Positions 1 to 8,250 of a stretch of DNA of 64,000 bases are shown here, one piece after another. Under the pieces are notes generated by a model that did not search any database, was not told the origin of the DNA, and saw nothing but the letters and a program-made list of their open reading frames with translations. Source of the stretch: Lentisphaerota bacterium (GTDB lineage: Bacteria > Verrucomicrobiota > Kiritimatiellia > JAAZAB01). The stretch is taken from positions 1-64,000 of the forward strand of contig JACPGM010000081.1 of assembly GCA_016188985.1 (NCBI GenBank). The letters are read 5' to 3'. The number at the start of each line of letters is the position of its first letter. Position 1 is the first letter of the stretch. A program made the translations under genes and the position numbers.

Positions 1-605
1 GAGTCCGCCGGGACGTTGTTGTCTAACTTGGTCCAGGTCAGTCCGTTGGTGGAGGTGGCGTAATAAATGGAATAGCGTCCCGGCGTGCCACCCCATCCCG
101 AGTACCACATCTTATAGGTGGACCCGTCCTGGAGCACGAACTTGATAGAGGCGTGAGTAGCATCGCCTTTGCCGGCGTTGCCTAAGGGGATTCTGCCGTT
201 GGTGCTTACGCTGTCCGAAACGGCGGGGGTGGTGTTGTCATACTTGGTCCACTCCAGGCCGTTGGGTGAGGTTGCGTAATAAATGCGATAGGAGCCCCCA
301 GCTCCCCAAATTTGTCCCGAGTACCACATCTTATAGGTGGAACCCTCCTTGAGCACGAACGGGTCAGTCACGCCGTTAGTGTCGCCTTTTCCGGCGGTGC
401 CCAAGGGGATTTTGCCGTTGGTGGAGCTGCCATCCGAATTTGCCGGGACGGTGTTGTCGTATTTAGTCCAGTTAACCGTCTGGGCTAAGGCCGCGTTCTG
501 GCTGAGGAGCAGGCCCAGAAGCAGAGCCAAGCCAAAAGCTCCCCGGGCTTCAAGCCGCTGTTTCCAGGGCTGCCGGCTTCCAAACAGGCGCTTGAGAAAG
601 CTCAT
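1..605 (-). CDS. secreted protein with beta-propeller-type repeats, C-terminus beyond window
   Basis: The ORF track misses this gene because it has no stop inside the window. Reading the minus strand from the ATG at 605 gives an open frame to base 1. It starts with a basic N-terminus and a hydrophobic segment (AFGLALLLGLLLSQNAALAQ), a typical Sec signal peptide ending in an AxA-type site. The mature part holds repeats of about 73 residues, each with STYKMWYSG, then YYATSxNGLxWTKxDN, then a short linker with STNGxIPLG. Such repeats resemble single blades of the five-bladed propellers of GH43/GH32-like or sialidase-like proteins. A purine-rich AAGGA lies a few bases before the ATG. The protein is probably exported and may bind or cut glycans, but no catalytic residues can be assigned from this fragment. 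Confidence 0.8.
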   Translation of the reverse strand, partial: MSFLKRLFGSRQPWKQRLEARGAFGLALLLGLLLSQNAALAQTVNWTKYDNTVPANSDGSSTNGKIPLGTAGKGDTNGVTDPFVLKEGSTYKMWYSGQIWGAGGSYRIYYATSPNGLEWTKYDNTTPAVSDSVSTNGRIPLGNAGKGDATHASIKFVLQDGSTYKMWYSGWGGTPGRYSIYYATSTNGLTWTKLDNNVPAD

Positions 606-734
606 AGTTATATCCTTTGCATATACGTTAGTCCGCCCGGCCGCGCCCGGCAAGTTTAAACACCGGCAGCATAAACACCGACAGCATCAAAACGCCGCGT
701 GAGGATAACCCGGCAACCTTTATGGGGTTATGGG

Positions 735-1003
735 GTAGGGCGCGTTCGTCCAGCCTTCGTAGCCAGTAGGCTTACTACGGCGGAGTAGGCCCGAACGCGC
801 CTGCCTGCGCCGAAGCGGCTTCGGTAGGCAGGCCGCGGACCGTCGTCGCGCCGTAGAGGCGCTTTGCCGCGTCGCGAAGGCGGACGGCTCGGCGAGCCGT
901 CCCTTCCTCCCTGGCGGACTCGTGCTTCGTAGCGAAGGCTTACTTCGCAGAGTAGCATCAGCCTGCCGGCGGAACCTTCACGCGACCACCTCGTAACTGA
1001 CAT
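735..1003. repeat. dispersed repeat family A, copy 1 (with nested family D element)
   Basis: This fills most of the gap between the propeller gene and dnaG. It runs from GTAGGGCGCGTTCGTCC through the hairpin GCCTGCCTGCGCCGAAGCGG / CTTCGGTAGGCAGGC to a CGGCTCGGCGAGCCG hairpin and an end near GTAACTGAC. Copies lie at 9662-9840, 10587-10790 and 16077-16227. Bases 918-956 are the nested family D segment in reverse orientation. ORFs called here are repeat-encoded and not genes. Bases 606-734 should carry the promoter of the propeller gene, but no clear boxes were seen. Confidence 0.8.
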
Positions 1004-1012
1004 TACGAAATG

Positions 1013-2983
1013 TCACCCTGATTCCATCACGGGCACGGCGGTGTCCCACTGCTTGAGTCGGGCAATATCATAGCCAAGCTGCGTATATTCCAAGTTCAGC
1101 TTCTTCTCTTCGGCCAAGGTAAGCTTTTGCGCCGGATTTAAGCGGGCGGTTTGACGAAACTGGTTAATCTCCTTCCGGCGGCGCTGGAGCGCCGCCGCGC
1201 GGATATCCAGGATGAGGAGTTTAACCGGCGCCGCCTGGTCTTTAAGATCTTCCTGAACCTTATTCGGCGCCACCAGCGCCTGGGCCGCAAACCGCGACAG
1301 ATCCGCTGAGGCGGCGCAACGACTCTCCCGCGGCGTTGATGGCACGGCCAATACCTGAGCCACGAACCGGAACAACTCCCGTTCCTCATTATCATTTTGG
1401 GCAATAATGCCCATAACATCCGTTCCGCTTTGCTCGGCCTCAAGACATACCCGCATGACCTGCCGGCAGAGGGGATCCGTCACCATGTCCAACGGCAAAT
1501 AAGTTCTCACCAGGCCGCAAAGCTGCGGATTCGCCACCAGATGTCCGGCCAGCGCCAATTCTTTGAGCGGCCGCGCCAGCGTTGCCGCCACCGTTTTTCC
1601 AGTCGGCTCAATTACTTGGGGCCGACTGCGTTTCAGCACCTTGTCCAGCTCCCGCTCCAAGGCGAGCGCGGGCACCGCCAGGCGCTCAGCGGCCTGCTGA
1701 ATAAGCCGGGCTTGCTGGACCGCGTTAGGCGTGCGAGCGATTGTGGCGACCACCGCCGCGGCCACGCGCATAAGACCGGCTTCCGTGTCAAGCCGCTCGC
1801 GGCCGGCAAGCACATCAATCTGAAAATCCAGGAGCGAGCGCGCGGCGCTGAGCAGGCCGCGGAACTGGGCCGGCCCATCCTCATGGCGCAGCAGCGAATC
1901 AGGGTCTTCGCCCTCTGGCAGCGCCGCGATGCGCACGGCCAATCCGGCCTGCAGGAACGTGTCCGCCGCCCGCAAAGCGGCATCCTGTCCGGCCCGGTCG
2001 GCGTCGCCGACGAGCACGACACTATCGGCATAGCGCTTCAGGATGCGGGCATGGTCGGCGGTAAAGGCCGTGCCCTGAGCCGCCACCGCCGTGGGAAAGC
2101 CGGCCAGATGACAGCGAATGACGTCAATTTGCCCCTCGCAGACGATGGCCGCGCGCGCTTCCACGATGGCGCGGCGGGCCTTGTCGAGCGCATAGAGAAC
2201 GTGCCCCTTGCGGAACAGCGCCGTTTCGGGCGTATTGACATATTTGGCCTGCTCGGCTTGCTCGGTCAAGACGCGCCCGCTGAATCCGACGACGCGCCCT
2301 TGCTCGTCGCGGATCGGGAACATGAGGCGGTTGCGGAAGCGGTCATACCAGCCCTTCGACGCCGGCTGTTCCGGCCCGCCTGCAACGCTATGCGTAGCAT
2401 TGCGGGCAGGCCGGGCCTTGGCCGGAATAACCAGGCCGGCGGCTTCCAGTTGTTCGGGCGCATATTTTTTCCCCGCCCAGCGCAGGAGGGTATCCCAGGA
2501 TTCCGGAGCAAAGCCGATAGCAAACTCCGCGACGGCCGCCGCGGGCAGCGAGCGCGCCGCGAGGTAGTCCCGGGCCGCAGCGCCTTCCGGTTTTTTAAGC
2601 AAAATCTCCTGGTACAGTCCGGCCACGGCCGCGTTGATTTCGTAAAGCGTCTCTTTGCCGAACCGACCGTCGGTGCTGTCGGCTTCCAGTTGCAGGCGGA
2701 TACCGGCGCGCCGGGCCAGCAATTTGACCGCCGCCATGAAATCCACCTTTTCGAAATCCATGACGAACCGGAAGACGTCGCCGCCGGCGCCGCAGCCGAA
2801 GCAATGAAAGATCTGGCGCTGGGGATTGACCATGAAGGATGGCGTTTTTTCCTTATGGAACGGGCAGAGCGCCTTGAAGGCCGAACCGCTGCGCTGGAGC
2901 GCGAAATAACCGCCGATCACCGTCGCAATATCGTTATTGAGACGGATTTCTTCCAGCAGAGCGTGAGGCACCTTGAGCGGCAT
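1013..2983 (-). CDS. dnaG: DNA primase DnaG
   Basis: DnaG makes the RNA primers for chromosome replication and works with the replicative helicase. The 656-residue length is normal. The N-terminal CHC2 zinc finger is present: C40 and H43 in CPFHKEKTPSF, then C61 and C64 in FHCFGCGAGG. The catalytic TOPRIM core follows, with AIVCEGQIDVI near residue 275 (the family usually has EGYMDV) and SVVLVGDADRAGQ supplying the acidic metal-binding residues. The C-terminal third is divergent, as expected for the helicase-binding domain. The start MPLKVP fits the family N-terminus. Repeat B1 begins about 15 bases upstream of the start, which leaves little room for a native promoter on that side. It is not obviously in an operon with rpsU or rpoD, its common neighbours elsewhere. 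Confidence 0.96.
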   Translation of the reverse strand: MPLKVPHALLEEIRLNNDIATVIGGYFALQRSGSAFKALCPFHKEKTPSFMVNPQRQIFHCFGCGAGGDVFRFVMDFEKVDFMAAVKLLARRAGIRLQLEADSTDGRFGKETLYEINAAVAGLYQEILLKKPEGAAARDYLAARSLPAAAVAEFAIGFAPESWDTLLRWAGKKYAPEQLEAAGLVIPAKARPARNATHSVAGGPEQPASKGWYDRFRNRLMFPIRDEQGRVVGFSGRVLTEQAEQAKYVNTPETALFRKGHVLYALDKARRAIVEARAAIVCEGQIDVIRCHLAGFPTAVAAQGTAFTADHARILKRYADSVVLVGDADRAGQDAALRAADTFLQAGLAVRIAALPEGEDPDSLLRHEDGPAQFRGLLSAARSLLDFQIDVLAGRERLDTEAGLMRVAAAVVATIARTPNAVQQARLIQQAAERLAVPALALERELDKVLKRSRPQVIEPTGKTVAATLARPLKELALAGHLVANPQLCGLVRTYLPLDMVTDPLCRQVMRVCLEAEQSGTDVMGIIAQNDNEERELFRFVAQVLAVPSTPRESRCAASADLSRFAAQALVAPNKVQEDLKDQAAPVKLLILDIRAAALQRRRKEINQFRQTARLNPAQKLTLAEEKKLNLEYTQLGYDIARLKQWDTAVPVMESG

Positions 2984-2997
2984 GGCTATTTTTCGTA

Positions 2998-3190
2998 ACG
3001 ACTCAGCTTCTGAGAAAACAATTTCCGCCCGTGGCGGATCCGCCTCTGGCGGAAACTACAAAATGCGCGTCATGCCTGAGGCAGATCCGCCTCTGGCGGA
3101 AAACACGCGAAATTTGAATACAATTTCTATTCCCATTTTCGTGCCTTTCGCGTGTTTCGTAGTTCCATTTCTTGACGACCTGAGTAGTCA
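2998..3190. repeat. MITE-like repeat family B, copy 1
   Basis: The element starts AACGACTCAGCTTCTGAGAAAAC and ends TTTCTTGACGACCTGAGTAGT, so its ends form an imperfect terminal inverted repeat around ACTACTCAG. Inside are GGCGGATCCGCC palindromes and an inverted pair, AACTACAAAATGCGCG against CGCGTGTTTCGTAGTT. It fills the gap between the dnaG start and the stop codon of the CvpA-like gene almost exactly. Here the GCGGATCCGCC site is not occupied by family D. Confidence 0.75.
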
Positions 3191-3778
3191 CTATTTTTCT
3201 TCAACCGGCGACTCCGGATTGGGCGCCGGCGCGGGTGGCAGCTCCGGCCCGGCCACGGCCGGGACGCCGTAAGACAAGCGCACCGCGCCAAGCTTTGCGA
3301 CCACCGGCGGCGCGCACTGGAAGACGGCCTGCCCGATCCGGGATTGCTTGCGCACCACATCCCGCAGAAACTCATTGGGCCACAAGCCGATGGCAAATAC
3401 CCACATGAACGTTACCAGCGTTCCCCGCAGTAAACCGGCCACCGCGCCGACCGGCCGGTCAATTTTGTCGTTGAACTTGATCGTCAGCAGAATACGCAGG
3501 AGCATGCGCACATTGAGTAATAAAAGGGCAATGCAGACAACGATCAGCAAAAACGCCACGGCCAGGGCCGCCTCCGGCGATTCCGCCAGCCGGGTGTGGT
3601 CGGTCAGCCCTCGTCCCACGGCCTGGTAAAATCTCAAGCCCATGGCCAGCACGATCCCGGTGCTGATCAGCCGGAAAAACTCGCCGGAGAGTCCCCGGCG
3701 CAGGCCCAGCAACACTTCCCACAGCACGATCACCAGCGCGCCGATTTCCACCAGCGTAAAAGTGTTGAAAAACGTCAT
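3191..3778 (-). CDS. CvpA family membrane protein
   Basis: A 195-residue integral membrane protein with about four hydrophobic segments. It begins LVEIGALVIVLWEVLLGLRRGLSGEFFRLI, the pattern of the CvpA (colicin V production) family, in which a short first helix is followed by an RGxxxE/R segment. A PVGAVAGLLRGTL segment in the second half also fits the family. CvpA-type proteins act in envelope homeostasis, and their molecular role is not settled. The C-terminal tail is proline-rich (LPPAPAPNPESPVEEK). The start ATG overlaps the stop of the upstream TPR lipoprotein gene (ATGA), so the two are translationally coupled. Its stop codon abuts repeat B1. Confidence 0.8.
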   Translation of the reverse strand: MTFFNTFTLVEIGALVIVLWEVLLGLRRGLSGEFFRLISTGIVLAMGLRFYQAVGRGLTDHTRLAESPEAALAVAFLLIVVCIALLLLNVRMLLRILLTIKFNDKIDRPVGAVAGLLRGTLVTFMWVFAIGLWPNEFLRDVVRKQSRIGQAVFQCAPPVVAKLGAVRLSYGVPAVAGPELPPAPAPNPESPVEEK

Positions 3779-5196
3779 GGCTTCAATGCTCCGCCCCGCA
3801 GCGTTTTCAGCCGCGCCTGAGCTTCGGCCATACGCCCATCGGCGGCAAAGCGCCCGACAAAACGTTCATAAGCCTGGATAGCCTGATTGGTCAAGCTTAA
3901 GTGCTGGTCATAAAGCTGAGCCAACATCCAGAGAGGTTCCGGCCAGTCGGGCTCAAGTTGGAGCGCTTGTTTCAAGGAAACCACCGCGGTGTCGAACTCC
4001 TTTTTTTCCACGGCCAGTTGGGCCAGCGTCAAGTTCGCTTCGAACCAGCTATTGCTCAGCGCCACGGCCTGCTTTAAATGGGTCATGGCTTCATCCGCTT
4101 CGGCGCGTTCCCGCCAATAGAGGCTCAAGTCGTAATGGGCGCGCGCTGACTTCGCGGCAAGTTTGTCGGCTTCGCGGACGGCCCGGTCCCGCGCGGAAAG
4201 TTTGTCGGCGCGCTCGGCGGCGCGGGCCGCCCGCAGATAAGTATAGACCGCTTCGTCCGGGCGGTTTTGCTGCTGCAGCGTGCGCGCTGTTCCGAGCAAT
4301 TCATCGTATGACTCCGCGCGGGGTTCCGCGGGAGTATCAGCCGGCGCCGGCAAGTCCTGTTTGGCGCCGGGCGCGGGGGGCCGGGCGGCGGACATGGCCG
4401 CGGAAGTTTTTGGCGGGGCTATGGCCGAGGACGCCTTGGCAATCTCCTGGAGCGCTTGCCGGGCGTGCGCGGCGAACGGCCCTTCCGGGGCCAGACGCAC
4501 ATAATCCTTGAACAACTGCGCGGCCTGGGAATCATTTTTCAGCCAGCGGTGATTGACCACGGCCAGGTTATAAATGGCCGGGGCATAGCGGGCATCCTGG
4601 GCGAGCGCTTCCTGCAGCCGGGAAATGGCCGGCGCCAGATTGGTCCGGCCAATTTCCAGGAGCGCCAGAGCCGTAAGAATACGGGGCTCGCCCGGCGCGC
4701 GCCGGCGCGCCTCGTCCAAGGTTGTCAAAGCATCGCTCCAGCGCTGCTGCCGGCAAAAAATCTGACTTTGATATTCCAGGGCGCGGGTGCCGGCGGCATC
4801 CAGTTGCGCCGCCTGACGGAAAAAGGCCGCCGCCTGCGTATTGCTGCCGCACTCGGCCAGGACAACCCCGGCATTATAGACCGGCTCGGCGAACCGCGCA
4901 TCCAGCCGGGCGCTCAACACGAAAGCGCCCAGCGCATTCTCCCGCTGGCTGATACGGTGATAAGCCAGACCCAGGCTGTTATAAATGGAAGCCAGCGGCA
5001 GATTGGTTCCACCCGCCTCAATGCTTTTTTTCAGCAGGCGAATGCTCTGGGCATAATCTCCGCGCTTAAGCGCCTGCAGGCCTTGCCGATAGGCTTGGTT
5101 GGCCGGGTGCTCCCGACAGCCCGGCAGGAGCAGGATAATCGCCAGCGCCAGGATAAGTCCCTGGGTGAATCTGTTGATGGATATGATAAGTCTCAC
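3775..5196 (-). CDS. TPR-repeat lipoprotein
   Basis: A 473-residue predicted lipoprotein. The N-terminus has a hydrophobic signal segment ending in the lipobox LLPGC (Cys27). The mature part is made of tetratricopeptide repeats, for example AxYNSLGLAYHRISQRENALGAF, AEPVYNAGVVLAECGSNTQAAAFF and EANLTLAQLAVEKKEFDTAVVSLKQAL. A low-complexity Ala/Pro linker near the middle (residues about 255-290) separates two TPR blocks. TPR lipoproteins usually scaffold envelope complexes, and no enzymatic motif is visible. It is the first gene of a coupled pair with the CvpA-like gene (4-base overlap). It is divergent from rpmE. Confidence 0.82.
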   Translation of the reverse strand: MRLIISINRFTQGLILALAIILLLPGCREHPANQAYRQGLQALKRGDYAQSIRLLKKSIEAGGTNLPLASIYNSLGLAYHRISQRENALGAFVLSARLDARFAEPVYNAGVVLAECGSNTQAAAFFRQAAQLDAAGTRALEYQSQIFCRQQRWSDALTTLDEARRRAPGEPRILTALALLEIGRTNLAPAISRLQEALAQDARYAPAIYNLAVVNHRWLKNDSQAAQLFKDYVRLAPEGPFAAHARQALQEIAKASSAIAPPKTSAAMSAARPPAPGAKQDLPAPADTPAEPRAESYDELLGTARTLQQQNRPDEAVYTYLRAARAAERADKLSARDRAVREADKLAAKSARAHYDLSLYWRERAEADEAMTHLKQAVALSNSWFEANLTLAQLAVEKKEFDTAVVSLKQALQLEPDWPEPLWMLAQLYDQHLSLTNQAIQAYERFVGRFAADGRMAEAQARLKTLRGGALKP

Positions 5197-5289
5197 CTTG
5201 CTCCCGCCGTAGTGGCTGTAACCGCCGAGATTTATCTACCAGATTCAATCCGACTTGGCAACGTCCATCTCCCGGTTGCAAAAAAACAC

Positions 5290-5318
5290 TTGCCTTTCGT
5301 CCGGGACTGTTGTTTATT
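5290..5318 (+). promoter_or_regulatory. possible sigma70-type promoter for rpmE
   Basis: TTGCCT is followed after 17 bases by TTTATT, about 50 bases before the rpmE start. The match is moderate and rests on sequence similarity only. Confidence 0.3.
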
Positions 5319-5368
5319 TTGTCAGAGGCAGCCAAAAAAGCATCTGCCAAGGTCCCGAGGACGTAGCC

Positions 5369-5569
5369 GTGAAGGAAAAAATCCATCCGCAATATCAAGA
5401 GGCCACGATTACCTGCATTTGCGGCAACGTGGTTCATACCCGTTCAACGGTCAAGGAAATGAAGATCAACGCCTGCTCGGCCTGTCATCCCTTTTATACG
5501 GGCACGGCCAAATATGTGGATACGGGCGGGCGGGTGGAGCAGTTCAAAAAGCGCTACGGCAAGAAATAG
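5369..5569 (+). CDS. rpmE: 50S ribosomal protein L31
   Basis: A component of the large ribosomal subunit. The ORF track starts at 5255, but L31 proteins begin at MKxxIHP. The in-frame GTG at 5369 gives [16 protein letters not shown], and a GAGGA-like ribosome-binding site lies just before it. The product is then 66 residues, a normal length. It is the zinc-binding (C+) type: the pair in CICGN and the pair in CSACHPF form the four-cysteine cluster. The family signatures HPFYTG and [12 protein letters not shown] are present. It stands before prfA and prmC, a common bacterial order, but a strong terminator separates it from prfA. Confidence 0.93.
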   Translation: MKEKIHPQYQEATITCICGNVVHTRSTVKEMKINACSACHPFYTGTAKYVDTGGRVEQFKKRYGKK

Positions 5570-5586
5570 CTTCAATAATGCTTAAG

Positions 5587-5627
5587 GGCCAGGGTGGACT
5601 TGCGCTTGACCACCCGGCCTTTTTTTT
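5587..5627 (+). terminator. rho-independent terminator after rpmE
   Basis: The hairpin GGCCaGGGTGG ... CCACCCgGCC is followed directly by a run of eight T. It lies 17 bases after the rpmE stop. This is the clearest intrinsic terminator in the window. Confidence 0.85.
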
Positions 5628-5857
5628 GCGCCTTTGCGTTTGTAGCCGTCGGACGTTAGGCCGACGTTCCGGTCCAGCGTAGGCGGATCCGCCTCTGGCG
5701 GAAAAAACGCGCCCCTATGTGGCGCGGCTACAGAAAGCAAGCCTATCGTCCCTGGACAGCGCCGGGCGGGCTCACGGCTACAACTTTGTCATGCCGTTGG
5801 CAGACCCGCCTCAGGCGGGAAATTCCTTAACGTTAAGTCTAACCGGAAACTTTTTCC
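5628..5857. other. intergenic region before prfA with palindromic repeat fragments
   Basis: This holds GGCGGATCCGCCTCTGGCGG near 5690 and CCCGCCTCAGGCGGG near 5810, plus GTAGCC...GGCTAC-type fragments related to family C. No gene and no convincing promoter were found. Confidence 0.5.
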
Positions 5858-6952
5858 ATGGACATTTCACCGGCATTCGTGGATGCGCTCGCCGCGCGCC
5901 TGGCGGAGCGCGAGGAACAACTGGCCGCGGCCGCCGCCAGCGGCGAGCGCAATTTTCGGAACCTGCTCAAATCCCACGCGCGGCTGAAGAAAATCCTGGA
6001 ACTGGCCAATACCTTCGCCCGGCTGGAGAAGACTATTGCCGAGCATCGGGAATTGATCGCCGGCAACAGCGACCCGGAACTTAAAACCCTGGCCCAGGCG
6101 GAGCTCTCCGAAGCCGAAAAAGCCCGGCCCGCGACCGAGCGCCTTCTGCTTATTGAACTTTCTGGGCCCAACCCCAATGACGAGCGCAATGTCATCATGG
6201 AAATCCGCGCCGGCGCCGGCGGCAACGAAGCGGCGCTTTTCGCCGGGGACTTAGCGCGCATGTATATGCGCTACGCGGAAAAGAAAGGCTGGCCGACCGA
6301 AATCATGGACGCCAGCCCGGCCGAACTGGGCGGCTACAAGGAAATAATTTTCGCCATCCAGGGCCAGGACGTCTTCCGCGCCCTGCAGTTCGAGGGCGGG
6401 ACCCACCGCGTCCAGCGCATTCCCGTCACGGAAGCCGCCGGCCGCATTCACACCTCCACGGCCACGGTGGCGGTGTTGCCCGAGGCCGAGGATGTGGATG
6501 AAATCGTTATCAAGCCGGAAGACCTGCGCGTGGATGTCTTCCGCGCTTCCGGGGCGGGCGGCCAGCACGTCAACAAAACCGATTCCGCGGTGCGGCTCAC
6601 CCATCTGCCGACGGGCCTGGCAGTAGCCTGTCAGGCCGAGCGCTCGCAGCATAAGAACCGCGCCAAGGCCCTGCGCCTCCTGCGTTCGCACCTGCTGGCT
6701 CGCCAGCGCCAGGAAACCCAAGACCGCGTGGTGGCCTCCCGCCGCGCCCAGATCGGCAGCGGCGACCGCAGCGAGCGCATCCGCACTTACAATTTCCCGC
6801 AAAACCGTCTGACCGATCACCGCATTCATTTCACGCTGTATACCCTGGAGAAAATCATGGAAGGCGAGTTGGAAGAGCTGTTAGGCGCGCTTTACGAGCA
6901 TAACCACGCCACGCAAACCACCCTTTCCCTGGATCAGTTGCTGAAAATCTAA
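5858..6952 (+). CDS. prfA: peptide chain release factor 1
   Basis: RF1 recognises UAA and UAG stop codons and triggers peptidyl-tRNA hydrolysis. The 364-residue length is standard. The catalytic GGQ lies in [18 protein letters not shown] near residue 234. The stop-codon reading tripeptide is PVT in [18 protein letters not shown]. The family usually has PAT, and PVT still fits the RF1 PxT pattern and not the SPF of RF2. The N-terminal helical domain and the coiled C-terminal part are intact. The GGQ glutamine would be the substrate of PrmC, whose gene follows. Repeat B2 separates the two. Confidence 0.96.
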   Translation: MDISPAFVDALAARLAEREEQLAAAAASGERNFRNLLKSHARLKKILELANTFARLEKTIAEHRELIAGNSDPELKTLAQAELSEAEKARPATERLLLIELSGPNPNDERNVIMEIRAGAGGNEAALFAGDLARMYMRYAEKKGWPTEIMDASPAELGGYKEIIFAIQGQDVFRALQFEGGTHRVQRIPVTEAAGRIHTSTATVAVLPEAEDVDEIVIKPEDLRVDVFRASGAGGQHVNKTDSAVRLTHLPTGLAVACQAERSQHKNRAKALRLLRSHLLARQRQETQDRVVASRRAQIGSGDRSERIRTYNFPQNRLTDHRIHFTLYTLEKIMEGELEELLGALYEHNHATQTTLSLDQLLKI

Positions 6953-6966
6953 GTGCCGGATTTGGC

Positions 6967-7135
6967 AACTACTCAGCTATCTGAGAAAACAATTTCCGCC
7001 CGTGGCGGATGCTACTCTGCGAAGTAAACCTTCGCTACGAAGCACGAGTCCGCCTCAGGTGGATCATGCCTTAGGCAGACCCGCCTCTGGCGGGAACTAC
7101 GAAATGCGCGTCATGCCTGAGGCAGATCCGCCTGT
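6967..7135. repeat. MITE-like repeat family B, copy 2, with family D nested inside
   Basis: Starts AACTACTCAGCTATCTGAGAAAAC as in the other B copies, but the right part is missing after GATCCGCC. The internal GCGGAT/CCGCC palindrome is split by a 39-base family D segment at 7011-7049. It lies between prfA and prmC. Confidence 0.75.
7011..7049. repeat. repeat family D (nested, occupied site)
   Basis: GCTACTCTGCGAAG ... CTACGAAGCACGAGT lies exactly between GCGGAT and CCGCC of repeat B2. Copies B1 and B3 have the uninterrupted GCGGATCCGCC at the same place. Other D copies: 918-956, 9707-9745, 40297-40373, 45546-45631, 47374-47459 and 56606-56682. Confidence 0.8.
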
Positions 7136-7155
7136 CACCGGATTTTGTAAATATT

Positions 7156-8037
7156 ATGACCCTTATGGCTTCTGCTGATACACTGGCCGCCGTTCTCACC
7201 GCCGCTACCGCGCACGTGCAGGCCACGGCCCCCCATGAGGCCCGCCTGAAATGCGAATGGCTCCTGAGCAGTGCGCTCGGTTGCGCGCGGTTGGAACTCA
7301 GCGCCCGGCGCGATCAGCATCTCACTGAATCCCAGGTTCGGCAGGTTGAAGAAGGCGCCTTGCGCCTGGCCGCGGGCGAACCGCTGCAATACGTCCTGGG
7401 CGAAGCCGAGTTTTTGGGAAGAGTTTTTGCCTGCGACGCCCGCGCCTTAATTCCACGGCCGGAAACGGAACAACTGGTGGCGTGGCTCCTCGAGGACGAA
7501 ACCCTCTGGCAAACTAAAGCGCCAACGATTGCCGATATCGGCGCCGGCAGCGGCTGTATTGTAATTTCCCTGGCCTTGGAACGGCCGCAAGGTCGGTACC
7601 TGGCCACCGATACCAGCGCCGTGGCGCTGGCGCTGGCCCGTGAAAACGCAGCGCGGCATGGCGTTTCCGCTCGCATCCGCTTCATTGAGGGTGATCTTTT
7701 GGCGGGCGCCGCGCCTGAAACGACCTTGACAGGCCTGGATGCCGTGGTGTCCAATCCGCCCTACGTGCGCGCCGCGGACTGGGCATGGCTGGAGAAGAGC
7801 GTGCGCGATTTTGAACCGCCGGCGGCGCTTCTGGGCGGCGCCGATGGCCTGGCCGTGATCCGGCCGCTCGTGGCGCAGGCCTTTCATGCGCTTAAACCCG
7901 GTGGAATGCTCTTCCTGGAAATCGGCGAAGACCAGGGCGCCACTGTTCAGGAGATTGTTCGGACGGCCGGCTTCCGCGACACACGCCTCCGAACCGACCT
8001 GGCCGGCAAGGACCGCCTGCTGCGGGCACGGAAATGA
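7156..8037 (+). CDS. prmC: release factor glutamine methyltransferase PrmC (HemK)
   Basis: PrmC methylates the GGQ glutamine of RF1 and RF2 using S-adenosylmethionine. The 293-residue protein has an N-terminal helical RF-binding domain and a Rossmann methyltransferase domain. Motif I is IADIGAGSGCIVISLALERP, and the catalytic NPPY is in DAVVSNPPYVRAADW near residue 200. RPETEQLV, common before motif I in this family, is also present. An alternative ATG nine bases downstream (MASADTLA) cannot be excluded. The order prfA-prmC is a classic enzyme-substrate pairing. Confidence 0.95.
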   Translation: MTLMASADTLAAVLTAATAHVQATAPHEARLKCEWLLSSALGCARLELSARRDQHLTESQVRQVEEGALRLAAGEPLQYVLGEAEFLGRVFACDARALIPRPETEQLVAWLLEDETLWQTKAPTIADIGAGSGCIVISLALERPQGRYLATDTSAVALALARENAARHGVSARIRFIEGDLLAGAAPETTLTGLDAVVSNPPYVRAADWAWLEKSVRDFEPPAALLGGADGLAVIRPLVAQAFHALKPGGMLFLEIGEDQGATVQEIVRTAGFRDTRLRTDLAGKDRLLRARK

Positions 8038-8048
8038 AAAAGGGACGT

Positions 8049-8250
8049 AACTACTCAGCTATCTGAGAAAACAATTAACGCCCGTGGCGGATCCGCCTCA
8101 GGTGGATCATGCCTTAGGCAGACCCGCCTCTGGCGGGAACTACGAAATGCGCGTCATGCCTGAGGCAGATCCGCCTCTGGCGGAAAATACACGAAATTTG
8201 AATACAAAGTCCATTCCAATTTTTAGCGCCTTTCGCGTGTTTCGTAGTTC
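8049..8250. repeat. MITE-like repeat family B, copy 3
   Basis: A near-complete copy starting AACTACTCAGCTATCTGAGAAAAC, with an empty GCGGATCCGCC site and ending in CGCGTGTTTCGTAGTTC. The right terminal sequence seen in B1 is absent, and coding sequence of the ceramidase-like gene continues directly. Confidence 0.75.

Noticed and set aside
728-1003. ORF of 91 aa
   Set aside because: Encoded by repeat family A; the same peptide appears at other copies (10532-10783), so it reflects the repeat, not a gene.
1397-2998. Long plus-strand ORF of 533 aa
   Set aside because: Antisense shadow of dnaG in GC-rich codons, with no domain and no start signal.
4456-5682. Plus-strand ORF of 408 aa
   Set aside because: Runs antisense through the TPR lipoprotein gene, then across rpmE in another frame and through its terminator.
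8084-8236. N-terminal extension of the ceramidase-like ORF
   Set aside because: Translated from MITE-like repeat B3 and not part of the family.
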